Source: Acidianus manzaensis (lineage in GTDB: Archaea; Thermoproteota; Thermoprotei_A; Sulfolobales; Sulfolobaceae). Taken from it: a stretch of 64,000 nt of DNA. The stretch is taken from the NCBI RefSeq assembly GCF_002116695.1, contig NZ_CP020477.1, positions 1,041,501 to 1,105,500 on the forward strand, in the 5' to 3' direction. Below are positions 26,778 to 35,691 of the stretch, piece by piece. Under the pieces are notes generated by a model. The model was not told where the DNA came from, did not search any database, and saw nothing but the letters and a program-made list of their open reading frames with translations. Both the position numbers and the translations under genes were made by a program. Position 1 is the stretch's first letter. Each line of letters begins with the position of its first letter.

Positions 26778-28745
26778 ATGATTAGTAATATGGCTAAACA
26801 AATTTATGTTCGAATCATAAGTATAATAACCGTTTTAGTATCTATATCAATGCTATTAGCTCCATCAATGATAGCATCTTCTCAATCTTCCTCTTCATCT
26901 ACTTTAACTATAGGTTGGGTTACTTCATCTCCATACACAAGCCTTTCTACATATAATCCTAATATATTCTCTCAAGGCTTAGGAGGAGCATTCTATGGAT
27001 TAGTATACGCATATTCTGCCGTACTTAATGTATCTAATAATCAAATGATTCCTGGAATAATAGAGAACTGGTCATTTTCTCCATCAAATTGGGTTCAAGA
27101 ATATAATAATATTTCAACCGTAAACGTAACTATGCACTTAAATCCAGAATATCACTGGGCAAATGGACAACCGGTAACAGCATACGACATATTAGCTACA
27201 TGTTTAATTTTAGATGCCTATGGAGCTCCACCATATCCAAATTATACAGTAATTAATAATTATACAATAACAATATCCTATCCCAAAACATATGTGTCAC
27301 CATATTTACCACCTTTCACATTACTTGATACAGTAGGCTTAGGAGAAGTTGCAGTAATTATAAACTATAATTTATGGAAACCTATAGTAAGCCAGATAGA
27401 AGCTAACTTTACTAATTTACAAGATGGAAAGATAAGTCCTAAAGTATTTAGAAATGAAATACATAGTTTTAATCCTACATTGTATGGCCCAGTTTCCGCT
27501 TCATATAATGGACCTTTCTATGTAGCTGGTATAACGTCAAGTGAAATAGTATTAGATAAGAACCCATACTATCCTACTGCTAACAAAATACCGTGGAATC
27601 AAGTAATAATATATCAATATTCTAGCTCTGATGATTTATTAGCTGCGCTAAAGACTGGCCAGATAGATCTATTATATTCGGGTGCTACATCGCTTCCATC
27701 AGCAGACTTTTCAGCATTACCTAGTTATTATAAAACTGTATCAGTACCGAATCCAGGTGGATATGCTCTATATTTCAACTTTAAGAATCCTTGGCTGAGT
27801 AATGTTCTAGTTAGGCAAGCTATAGCATATGTACTAAATAGAACATCAATTGCATATGCAGGTGGAGTAAAATACAAACCAGTAGGTATTCCTAATGGAA
27901 TTCCAGACTTTAGCTACTTTAAAGAGTTTATGACTCCAGCAGTTTCCAATCTTAATCCATATTCTACAAACTTAGCTGAGGCTACAAAATTGCTCGAAGA
28001 AGCTGGATTTACGCAGAAGGGTGGAGTTTGGTATACTCCTAACGGATCTCAATTTACTCTTAACATAGTAGATGTAATTTCCAATTCACCTGGTGTTGAA
28101 AATATGCTTACTGTTATTGAAGATGAATTAGATAGTTTTGGAATCCATACTACCTATTCGATATCTCTAACAGTGTCAGTAAACCATGAAATGTATGCTA
28201 CTGGAAAAGGATATGATATTATACTTCAAGATTGGGGAGGATACTATCCTGGAACAGTAGATTGGGGATTACCGTTAAGTTATCTAGGTGGATATCCGTA
28301 CAATGTCACTCAATGGGATCTTCTAGCTACGTTACCAAATGGTAGTGTATATAATTTAACTAAGCTATACGAAGAAACTACTGCACCAAATTCTACATCC
28401 CAATTAATCTCAGCCAATGATGAAATAGCTTATGCAATGAATTATTTCCTACCAATCTTACCATTAGTGGAACAAAGTTATACTATCACTTATAATACTA
28501 AGGCATTATCTGTCCCACCATCTACGTCGTCTTTCTGGGAAAATGCGTTATACGGAATAGGTGGTACTGGATTCTTGCAAGTAGGATTTAATTATGGTTA
28601 TTTAACAACCCCAGTTACAACTACTCATACAACTACTCATACAACTACAACTACATCAATTTCTACAGCTGAATATGCTGCTATTGCTGTAGTAGTTATT
28701 ATCATAATAGTAGCTGCTATATTATTATTAAGACGTAGAGGTTAA
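26778..28745 (+). CDS. Extracellular solute-binding protein of family 5 (Opp/Dpp importer)
   Basis: 655 residues. An N-terminal signal segment (about 10-35, hydrophobic, after KQIYVR) is followed by an SBP_bac_5 body: NPEYHWANGQPVTAYDI, GQIDLLYSGAT, LVRQAIAYVLNRTSIA and ATKLLEEAGFTQKGGVWY are the family landmarks. The C-terminus has a Thr-rich linker (TTTHTTTHTTTTTS) and a membrane helix ending in basic residues, the usual archaeal anchoring of sugar-binding proteins outside the cell. Many N-glycosylation sequons are seen. In Sulfolobus this family binds di- and oligosaccharides rather than peptides. First gene of the plus-strand operon; its partner ATPases and OppB are encoded divergently. 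Confidence 0.9.
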   Translation: MISNMAKQIYVRIISIITVLVSISMLLAPSMIASSQSSSSSTLTIGWVTSSPYTSLSTYNPNIFSQGLGGAFYGLVYAYSAVLNVSNNQMIPGIIENWSFSPSNWVQEYNNISTVNVTMHLNPEYHWANGQPVTAYDILATCLILDAYGAPPYPNYTVINNYTITISYPKTYVSPYLPPFTLLDTVGLGEVAVIINYNLWKPIVSQIEANFTNLQDGKISPKVFRNEIHSFNPTLYGPVSASYNGPFYVAGITSSEIVLDKNPYYPTANKIPWNQVIIYQYSSSDDLLAALKTGQIDLLYSGATSLPSADFSALPSYYKTVSVPNPGGYALYFNFKNPWLSNVLVRQAIAYVLNRTSIAYAGGVKYKPVGIPNGIPDFSYFKEFMTPAVSNLNPYSTNLAEATKLLEEAGFTQKGGVWYTPNGSQFTLNIVDVISNSPGVENMLTVIEDELDSFGIHTTYSISLTVSVNHEMYATGKGYDIILQDWGGYYPGTVDWGLPLSYLGGYPYNVTQWDLLATLPNGSVYNLTKLYEETTAPNSTSQLISANDEIAYAMNYFLPILPLVEQSYTITYNTKALSVPPSTSSFWENALYGIGGTGFLQVGFNYGYLTTPVTTTHTTTHTTTTTSISTAEYAAIAVVVIIIIVAAILLLRRRG

Positions 28746-28753
28746 AGATAAAA

Positions 28754-28942
<189 letters not shown>

Positions 28943-28970
28943 TAAGGTTGTATTCAATATAGTATATTAT

Positions 28971-29837
28971 ATGAATATACTTAAGTATGTTAAGCTTATA
29001 TGGGGAAATAATAAAAGTAGAATAGGTTTAGTCATTGTATTGCTTTATATATTTATGGGATTTATAGGTCCGTATTTCATACCAAATCCTATAGTTGTTA
29101 ATGTTAATCCTTTAAATGCGTTCAAACCTCCAGATTTAACTAATTTTTATTATATATTAGGTACTGGACCTATAGGAGAGAGTATTTTAGGAAATATTGT
29201 ATGGGGTGCTAAATATATATTAATTGTAACTTTCTTGGCTGGTCTCTTCGCTACTCTTATTGGAATTTTGGTGGGAATAACAGCAGGTTATATGGGAGGA
29301 ATAATTGATACAGTGTTAATGAGTGTAAACGATATAGTTATGACTATGCCTTCTTTGGTTCTATTAATTATATTAGCAGATATGTTTAGAACTACAAATC
29401 CTTTCGTTATAGCTGGAATATTAAGCGTTACTGGCTGGACTGGATTAGCCAGAGCTATTAGATCTCAAGTACTTCTTCTTAAGTCAATGCCGTATATAGA
29501 AATGTCTAAAGTATTGGGATTAAGTAGCTTCCATACAATTTTTAAAGAAATTATACCTAATCTTGGATCTTATATAGCAATACATTTTATCTTTAACGTA
29601 GAAGGTGCAGTTTATGCTGCTGTTGGTTTGTACTTCCTTGGCGTTTTACCAGTAAATCCTAATAATTGGGGATATTTAATAGATCAAGCACTAGCAATGG
29701 GTGCTATATATCAAGCTAATGATATATGGTTTTTGCTATTTCCATCATTAGCTGTGATCCTATATATGCTAGGTCTTATATTATTTAGCTATGGTATTGA
29801 TGAAATTACTAACCCAAGATTAAGGGTAAGAACTTGA
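28971..29837 (+). CDS. Opp/Dpp-type ABC importer permease (OppC-like)
   Basis: 288 residues, six helices. An N-terminal cytosolic tail and first helix (about 15-35) are followed by a periplasm-facing loop with GTGPIGESILGNIVWGAKY, then the DppC core; the coupling loop is EMSKVLGLSSFHTIFKEIIP. It pairs with the OppB-like permease encoded at 25637. Its stop overlaps the TTG start of the next gene (TTGA), so translation is coupled. Confidence 0.87.
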   Translation: MNILKYVKLIWGNNKSRIGLVIVLLYIFMGFIGPYFIPNPIVVNVNPLNAFKPPDLTNFYYILGTGPIGESILGNIVWGAKYILIVTFLAGLFATLIGILVGITAGYMGGIIDTVLMSVNDIVMTMPSLVLLIILADMFRTTNPFVIAGILSVTGWTGLARAIRSQVLLLKSMPYIEMSKVLGLSSFHTIFKEIIPNLGSYIAIHFIFNVEGAVYAAVGLYFLGVLPVNPNNWGYLIDQALAMGAIYQANDIWFLLFPSLAVILYMLGLILFSYGIDEITNPRLRVRT

Positions 29838-30322
29838 ATATTCCTTTTTATGTTTACAAAGATATTAGTATTGATGGATTTTTTATAGATAAAATTTCAG
29901 CACCAGAAGATAGAATATATCTTATTACAACTCCATGTAAAAATGATGAGAAAAATGGGTTAGCTCCTTTGCCTATACAAAAGGTTTTAGAATTATTAAA
30001 AGAAGGATATTCAAATCTTCATTTGGAAAGAAAGCCATTAAGTGCTATTGATATAGCTGAAACGTTTTATAATCAATCCTCCTACATCAGAAGAAGGGAG
30101 AATGAAATCAGAATTAATCTATTAACTAAGATGTACATGAATTTATACAATAACCTATTTAAAAAGATAAATTCTGAATATAAGTTAGCATGGTATAAAG
30201 TAGAATTAAAAGAGAGCAATACAATCTATATCTGTGAAAGTATGAATAAGTCTTACACTCTTCTTTATTCTAAGGATAAAATATTTAAGAAGAATTTTGA
30301 TATGTATCTAGGATTAAAATGA
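29834..30322 (+). CDS. Hypothetical protein in importer operon, 162 aa
   Basis: Starts with TTG overlapping the permease stop (TTGA) and ends overlapping the next start (ATGA), so it is firmly part of the operon. No signal peptide or membrane helix; mixed alpha/beta with two charged helical stretches in the middle (AIDIAETFYNQSSYIRRREN and INLLTKMYMNLYNNLFKKI). I do not recognise a family. A cytosolic role in using or sensing the imported substrate is possible but unproven. Confidence 0.65.
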   Translation: MNIPFYVYKDISIDGFFIDKISAPEDRIYLITTPCKNDEKNGLAPLPIQKVLELLKEGYSNLHLERKPLSAIDIAETFYNQSSYIRRRENEIRINLLTKMYMNLYNNLFKKINSEYKLAWYKVELKESNTIYICESMNKSYTLLYSKDKIFKKNFDMYLGLK

Positions 30323-30804
30323 ACAAGCAGATTATATTATCTTTAGTGATTATAGTTATTGGAGTACTATTATCAATTTTTACCTTTATTATTTCATCTG
30401 AAGTACTTTATTCTACGCATGTAAGTGAGAGTTTAGGAGATTATAGCTCTGCTACAGTTAATATTCCGCACCAATATGGGGAAATAAAAATAACGGGTAA
30501 TATAAATGGTTCTGTTAATTTATATTTATTGAATTATCCTACTGAAGTTAATCTAGGTAATTTTAGTGGAAGATTAGATTTATCTCATATCGATAATGGA
30601 TATAATGAACTACTTTTTGTAAATAATCAAAATCCTTCTAGCTTAAAGTTAACAATATTGATTACTAATACAGCTTTTGCTACTGCTGGTTATACTCTTT
30701 CTTCTCTCGCATTAATCATTGGAGTAATTATTCTAATTTATGGTGTAAAATTGAGAACAGAAAAATCTAAAGCGTATAAAACACAGCATAGAAGGAGAAA
30801 ATGA
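30319..30804 (+). CDS. Hypothetical membrane protein with extracellular beta domain, 161 aa
   Basis: An N-terminal membrane helix (about 5-27), an extracellular domain of about 90 residues with beta-strand pattern and sequons, and a C-terminal helix (about 122-144) followed by a basic tail (KTQHRRRK). ATGA overlaps link it to the genes before and after. I do not know the family. The plan of two helices flanking a small ectodomain recurs in the protein at 62495-63205 at the end of the other importer cluster. Confidence 0.65.
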   Translation: MNKQIILSLVIIVIGVLLSIFTFIISSEVLYSTHVSESLGDYSSATVNIPHQYGEIKITGNINGSVNLYLLNYPTEVNLGNFSGRLDLSHIDNGYNELLFVNNQNPSSLKLTILITNTAFATAGYTLSSLALIIGVIILIYGVKLRTEKSKAYKTQHRRRK

Positions 30805-31799
30805 ATAGGAGAATAGGATTTAGCATATTTCCTGGATGGAAAGAAATTAAAGAAAATCAAATTGAGTTAGTAAAGAAAGCTAGAAATTTAGGCTATTCAG
30901 ACATATTTTTTGGTATAGGTCCAGGTACTCATTGGAAAACAGAAGTAATAGAAGCTTTTGAAATCGCAAAAGATATTTTGAAGTACGCAGAAGATTATTA
31001 TACATTTGTCGATATAAATCCAGAAATTCTAAATAAAATAGGGTGTAATCCAAAGGATATTTCAAAGATTACTAAAATAGGATTCAAGGGAGTCAGAGTC
31101 GATTATGGATTCAATAAGGAGGAGATTGTAGAGATAAGTAAGCAAGCTAACGTAGAAATTAATCCGATGGAAATTTCTGAGGAAGAAATAAACTATATAA
31201 TAAAAAATGCTGATCCTGAAAAAATTCAAGCTACTCATAATTACTATCCGGTCAAATATTCTGGTATGTCATTAGATTTTTTCGATAGAATTAATCGTAA
31301 GTTTAAAGAATATGGAATAAATATAGGAGCCTTCATATCACATCCTAAGTATAAGCTTAGAACTACGTTAGAAATGTTAAGAGACATTGAACCATTTGAC
31401 TCATCTAATTTTTTGTTCAAATTTGTAGATAGAGTCATAATAGGAGATCCAATACCTGATGATAAATCATTAAATGATATCGCAAATATAGTTAAGAGTG
31501 AAATAACTCAAATAAGAATAAATTTATTAGCTCACGATGAGGAAGTAGAAAAATTCTTAACGTCAGATTTTATAGTTGATGAATACAAGGATATAGGAAT
31601 AACTTGTCATGGAAGATACAAATATAATAAAAAATGCTTAACCAAAATATTTAAAAAAGGTGTTGCAATATCTGGAAACGATTTAATGGTATTTACTAAG
31701 AAAGGAGGTATAGGAGAGTTTTCGTTAATAGGCGAAATAGATGACATTAATCTTGAAATTTTAAGGAGAAGTAAAAAGATTAAAGTTATTCCTAAATGA
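30801..31799 (+). CDS. MupG/DUF871-like TIM-barrel protein
   Basis: 332 residues. The N-terminal two thirds form a TIM barrel (FSIFPGWKEI, GFKGVRVDYGF, ATHNYYPVKYSGMS) and the C-terminus a small cyclophilin-like domain (EFSLIGEIDD). The HNYYP...YSG motif and the following NIGAFI are characteristic of DUF871/MupG, which in bacteria cleaves MurNAc-6-phosphate linked sugars from peptidoglycan recycling. Archaea lack murein, so the substrate must differ; it may be a phosphorylated or other O-linked disaccharide imported by this transporter. Last gene of the operon; it overlaps the convergent GH116 gene by 8 bp. Confidence 0.75.
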   Translation: MNRRIGFSIFPGWKEIKENQIELVKKARNLGYSDIFFGIGPGTHWKTEVIEAFEIAKDILKYAEDYYTFVDINPEILNKIGCNPKDISKITKIGFKGVRVDYGFNKEEIVEISKQANVEINPMEISEEEINYIIKNADPEKIQATHNYYPVKYSGMSLDFFDRINRKFKEYGINIGAFISHPKYKLRTTLEMLRDIEPFDSSNFLFKFVDRVIIGDPIPDDKSLNDIANIVKSEITQIRINLLAHDEEVEKFLTSDFIVDEYKDIGITCHGRYKYNKKCLTKIFKKGVAISGNDLMVFTKKGGIGEFSLIGEIDDINLEILRRSKKIKVIPK

Positions 31800-34344
31800 T
31801 TTCTAATACATCCCCCTCCTTCAAATTCAGATTAACTAACACTTGCATCCTATCATTCTCTTCCACCTTAAATTCTACATTAACCCCATTCAATTTAATT
31901 CCAGTAGGCTTATGTTTCAATTTTAACACATTTAATTTAAGATTCCCACTCACTACAGTAATTGTGATATTAGATCCATTTACACTAATTTTACCCCACG
32001 CAGAAGGCAACAACAAAATCCACGCTAACTGATTCACTGCAGGATCTATTGACAAGGAATTGCTAAACGCATCATACACTAAACCCTCAAATGCCGGAAT
32101 TATCGTAACAGCTGAAAGTGGCCTAAGATAATGAGCTCCCCACTCTAAATGATTCCAGAAGTCTCCAGCCACTGTATATTTATCATAAATTTCTTTAAGC
32201 ACTCTGACTCCCTCATTCACCATTTTTTCATATATCAAATGAGATGCTACATAAAATTCAACACCACTCCAAGGCGTATCCAACTGAATAGTAGCAGGAA
32301 GATTTAGAGCATTTTTATAATTACTTTGTAATGGCCTATACCCATCCGGGTACGCTCCATTAATTACTCCTTCCTCCTCCTTAAAGTTGTAATTCATTAT
32401 AGACTTCAAAGTCCTTCTAATAGTTTCTTTGTCTAACAAGTTCATATCAAGTAAAGTCATATACCATTCTCCTATTAACTGAGACGCATTAGAAGCTTTA
32501 TCCCTATATCCTGACAAGGGATCATACCATAGATCGAAATATTCTCCATTCCACAAGTATTTAATGAAAGTCTGCAAAGGTATATCATACTTATAATCTT
32601 TTTTCAATTTAAAAGAAGCTTCATTAATAGCGTTTAGAGAAGCCAACCATATTAATGATTCAAAAGATGTGAGTCCAAGCATAGTCCAATCATCGTAAGT
32701 TTGCATACTCATCGTAAGCATATCATATCCTAAAATAGGTAAAATATTATTTGATACTCCCCTTATAGAATCCTTAAATTCTTGAAGCAAGACTCTCATC
32801 CATTCTATTCCTGCCGGTAAACGATTATATATTAGTCCCTCATATGAATGAGTTCTTAGGATTGAATCTATGGAGTCTTTTGCTTTATCATAAATACTAG
32901 CTAAAAGTTCCTTGTCTCCTGTCATTTTTGATGTTAAATACCATAATAATACAAATTCAGGATTAAGATCATTTCTACTATATTCATCTACCTTCAGATT
33001 ATCTGTAATAAAATGAGGTACTCTTCCTTTAGGATCTTTGCCTGTTTCTTTTACTATTTCTTTTACTGTATTAAGAAGTTTTTCAAAGTTAGTTGGTATT
33101 GATGGATCTTTGGATATTTTTTCCAAATATTTCTGTCTATTCTCATTTATAGCTAACGCATATATTATATAATCAAGTTTATTTTCATCTAAGATGTTTG
33201 ATGCAGTATTTTTGATTATGTTTTTCGCAAATTCTGGAAATAAAACCAAAATTGAATACATAGAATAAAGTAGAACATCTATAGTATTGAGTGCAGTATG
33301 CAATGGACCATCTGTATAAGGATATTGGCCATTTTTTCTTACGTCTGCTGTGTTAAAATAACCTTCCCAGATTCCGAAAAATCCATCCTTTCCTAGCCAA
33401 GTAGATTTTATTAAAGTAGATAATTGAGATCCTACTAAATCTGATATCCAATTTTCAATACCTTGAGAAAAATACATCAAGTCATGGAATTGAGTTGTTT
33501 TCGTCTCTAAGTAATTTAAATTTGAGCTAACGTAATCAACCACGTCTGCACAACTGGAAAAGAAGTTTTCGTAATAATGTCCTATCTTCTTTCCATTTTC
33601 TAACAAGTGGTTTGGAAAGTACCAAGAAATAATTATTGTGACTTCTTTCCCTCTGGCACCTATTAAACCTATATTATCACCGCTTCTTACCGTGATTTTT
33701 CCTGTTTGTCTGAATTCACTCCATTCTTTTAAATTAGGGAATGAGGTTAATTTAGATGTGAATGGTTTTTCACCTATTATTTTTACGCATAAGTTTCCAT
33801 TGTACCTAGGGTCTCTATCGCTTGTATTGCCAGAGAATATTATCATATCATCTCTAGTCTCTATTTTTCCGTTTTCAAAAGGATTTTTGATTCCGAAGAT
33901 AAAGTCTGAGGGTTCGTCTGTACTGATTTTTAGTATTGCTGTTGGTAGGGATGAGTTTTTTATGTCGTGTGGGATGAATGGTGAGAAGGCTTTCATTTTT
34001 ACGTTGAAGGAGTCTTTGAATGTTAGATAGGCTATTGGTGGTTCGCCTATGTATTCTATTTCTTTTATTGGTTTTAACCATGGTACGTTATAAGGACTTG
34101 CTCCGTAATAATAGTCAAAAGATTGTAAAATTCTCGTTTTGCCTTCATTATTTTTAACTGCTATGAATGAATCAAGCTCATTAAGGTAGTAAGTGTATCT
34201 TAAGTCTTGTCTTTCTGCGTAGCTTCCGTTATTGAATATTGTCCATTCGTATAGTCTTCCGTCTGCTCTTATGTCAAAAGAGCCTGTTCCTATTCCTCCT
34301 AGTGGTACTCCAGAACCTAAAGTATACGAATATGTATATTTCAT
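31792..34344 (-). CDS. GH116-family glycosidase (beta-glucosidase/xylosidase type), long form
   Basis: 850 residues, no signal peptide. The N-terminal beta-sandwich opens with GVPLGGIGTGSFDIRADG, the GH116 hallmark, and the C-terminal alpha6 barrel follows. By comparison with family members the nucleophile should be Glu327 in FFGIWEGYFN and the acid/base Asp551 or Asp552 in TYDDWTML, which precede FESLIWLASL as in other GH116 enzymes. Characterised archaeal members hydrolyse beta-glucosides and beta-xylosides. The 5' third of the gene uses mostly A- and C-ending codons and the 3' end G/T-ending codons, as in the binding-protein gene at 55353. The promoter has a TATA element at about 34366-34375 and a GTATAC palindrome. 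Confidence 0.86.
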   Translation of the reverse strand: MKYTYSYTLGSGVPLGGIGTGSFDIRADGRLYEWTIFNNGSYAERQDLRYTYYLNELDSFIAVKNNEGKTRILQSFDYYYGASPYNVPWLKPIKEIEYIGEPPIAYLTFKDSFNVKMKAFSPFIPHDIKNSSLPTAILKISTDEPSDFIFGIKNPFENGKIETRDDMIIFSGNTSDRDPRYNGNLCVKIIGEKPFTSKLTSFPNLKEWSEFRQTGKITVRSGDNIGLIGARGKEVTIIISWYFPNHLLENGKKIGHYYENFFSSCADVVDYVSSNLNYLETKTTQFHDLMYFSQGIENWISDLVGSQLSTLIKSTWLGKDGFFGIWEGYFNTADVRKNGQYPYTDGPLHTALNTIDVLLYSMYSILVLFPEFAKNIIKNTASNILDENKLDYIIYALAINENRQKYLEKISKDPSIPTNFEKLLNTVKEIVKETGKDPKGRVPHFITDNLKVDEYSRNDLNPEFVLLWYLTSKMTGDKELLASIYDKAKDSIDSILRTHSYEGLIYNRLPAGIEWMRVLLQEFKDSIRGVSNNILPILGYDMLTMSMQTYDDWTMLGLTSFESLIWLASLNAINEASFKLKKDYKYDIPLQTFIKYLWNGEYFDLWYDPLSGYRDKASNASQLIGEWYMTLLDMNLLDKETIRRTLKSIMNYNFKEEEGVINGAYPDGYRPLQSNYKNALNLPATIQLDTPWSGVEFYVASHLIYEKMVNEGVRVLKEIYDKYTVAGDFWNHLEWGAHYLRPLSAVTIIPAFEGLVYDAFSNSLSIDPAVNQLAWILLLPSAWGKISVNGSNITITVVSGNLKLNVLKLKHKPTGIKLNGVNVEFKVEENDRMQVLVNLNLKEGDVLEII

Positions 34345-34354
34345 ACTTCAACAA

Positions 34355-34364
34355 TAGTATACTA
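34355..34364. promoter_or_regulatory. TAGTATACTA palindrome in the GH116 promoter
   Basis: A perfect 10-bp palindrome between the TATA element (ATTTATATTA, about 34366-34375) and the GH116 start at 34344. It has the same GTATAC core as the candidate GntR sites but different flanks, so it may belong to another regulator. Confidence 0.35.
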
Positions 34365-34375
34365 ATATAAATAAC

Positions 34376-35488
34376 TTAATAACTAATCTCCTTTTTACCT
34401 CTAGAGAATATTATTGATGCTACAATTAATCCAGGCAAAATCGGGAATATCTGTTCTGGAAGTAAAGAATTACCTATTAATACTTCAATGAGAGAGAAAA
34501 ATATTCTCCCAGAATTTAGGAATATTTGCCTATTTACTAGAAAATTTGTCAATAAACTTCTGTCCATATTACTCCAATTATAAACATCGATTACAGGATA
34601 AATTAATGGAGAAGTAACATAAAATGTAACTAAATATATTAAAGGAAAGAAAAATACTGATATACTAGCTATTGTAATAGCTAAAGAGGAAGTAAAAACT
34701 AGTTTAAATTTATTAACTCTATCTATCAGTCTTTGTCTTATTATGTATATTGATAATAGTGAGATCCCAGTTAATATATATGTTATGATAGCAAAATTTG
34801 TATAAGATCTAGCGATTTGATATATAAAAATTGTATTTAAATTAGATAAAACATAATTTACACCGCTTACAATAGTTAGGGAAGTCATAGTATATTTATA
34901 GGATTTATTCTCGTTAAAGATCTTAAAACTTCTTTTTAAGTTAAATTTATTATCTATATTTGTATTTTCTACTAATAGAACAACAAATATCAAAGTTATT
35001 GATGTAATAGAAAACAATATTCCGTATCCAAACTGATGGAAAATAGATAATATACCACCATAAACTAAAGGAGATACTATACTGCTAATAAATCCTAAGT
35101 ATGAGCTCTTATTAAAAAAACTCATTTTTTCTGGTATTTTATAAAATATAACATCCCAAGCAAACCAATAGCATCCTTGAGCTATTCCATAAAGCATTCC
35201 AAGGAAGAGAGTATAATGAAATGCATTAATGTTCAGTAATAAAAGAGTCAAGTAAAATACTATATAGAGACCTATTCCTATCTTATAAAAAGTAAGTATT
35301 TTTCTATATATATTAGTTATATACCCTACAAAAATATATCCTAATAAAATGAATACAGATGTAAATAAAATGAAACTCAAAGAATAATAAATTGATGAAG
35401 TAACATAAATATATAGACTAAGCAAAGGTGATGAAAAACTATTAGCCAAACCAAATATCCAGGAAGCGATAAGGAAATTTTTCCTCAT
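34376..35488 (-). CDS. MFS-type transporter, archaeal
   Basis: 370 residues with about eleven to twelve hydrophobic helices and very little loop sequence. Short basic loop GYITNIYRK after helix 2 and a central loop NIDNKFNLKRSFKIFNENK fit the two-bundle MFS layout. No sugar-porter signature is present, so substrate is open (drug, sugar or metabolite). It lies 31 bp upstream of the GH116 gene on the same strand and divergent from alpha-mannosidase, which suggests a role in glycoside uptake, but this is inference only. Confidence 0.75.
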   Translation of the reverse strand: MRKNFLIASWIFGLANSFSSPLLSLYIYVTSSIYYSLSFILFTSVFILLGYIFVGYITNIYRKILTFYKIGIGLYIVFYLTLLLLNINAFHYTLFLGMLYGIAQGCYWFAWDVIFYKIPEKMSFFNKSSYLGFISSIVSPLVYGGILSIFHQFGYGILFSITSITLIFVVLLVENTNIDNKFNLKRSFKIFNENKSYKYTMTSLTIVSGVNYVLSNLNTIFIYQIARSYTNFAIITYILTGISLLSIYIIRQRLIDRVNKFKLVFTSSLAITIASISVFFFPLIYLVTFYVTSPLIYPVIDVYNWSNMDRSLLTNFLVNRQIFLNSGRIFFSLIEVLIGNSLLPEQIFPILPGLIVASIIFSRGKKEISY

Positions 35489-35691
35489 ATAGGCAATGAG
35501 CTACTCTATAATCAAATAAGCTTTACTAATACTAGTTAAATACCCAAAATTTTTTTGACTACAAATCATATATCTTGGAATAGCTTGCAATAGAACGTTG
35601 ATTTTTCCATGCATTTATTATCTTAATTATCAATAGACATCTAATTTTAAACCGAAGCTGTTTTATCCTTATTACTTAATATAGATATGAA

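Noticed and set aside
33875..34081. Minus-strand ORF in another frame within the GH116 gene
   Set aside because: Arg/Thr/Asn-rich shadow produced by the A/C-rich codon block of the real gene.
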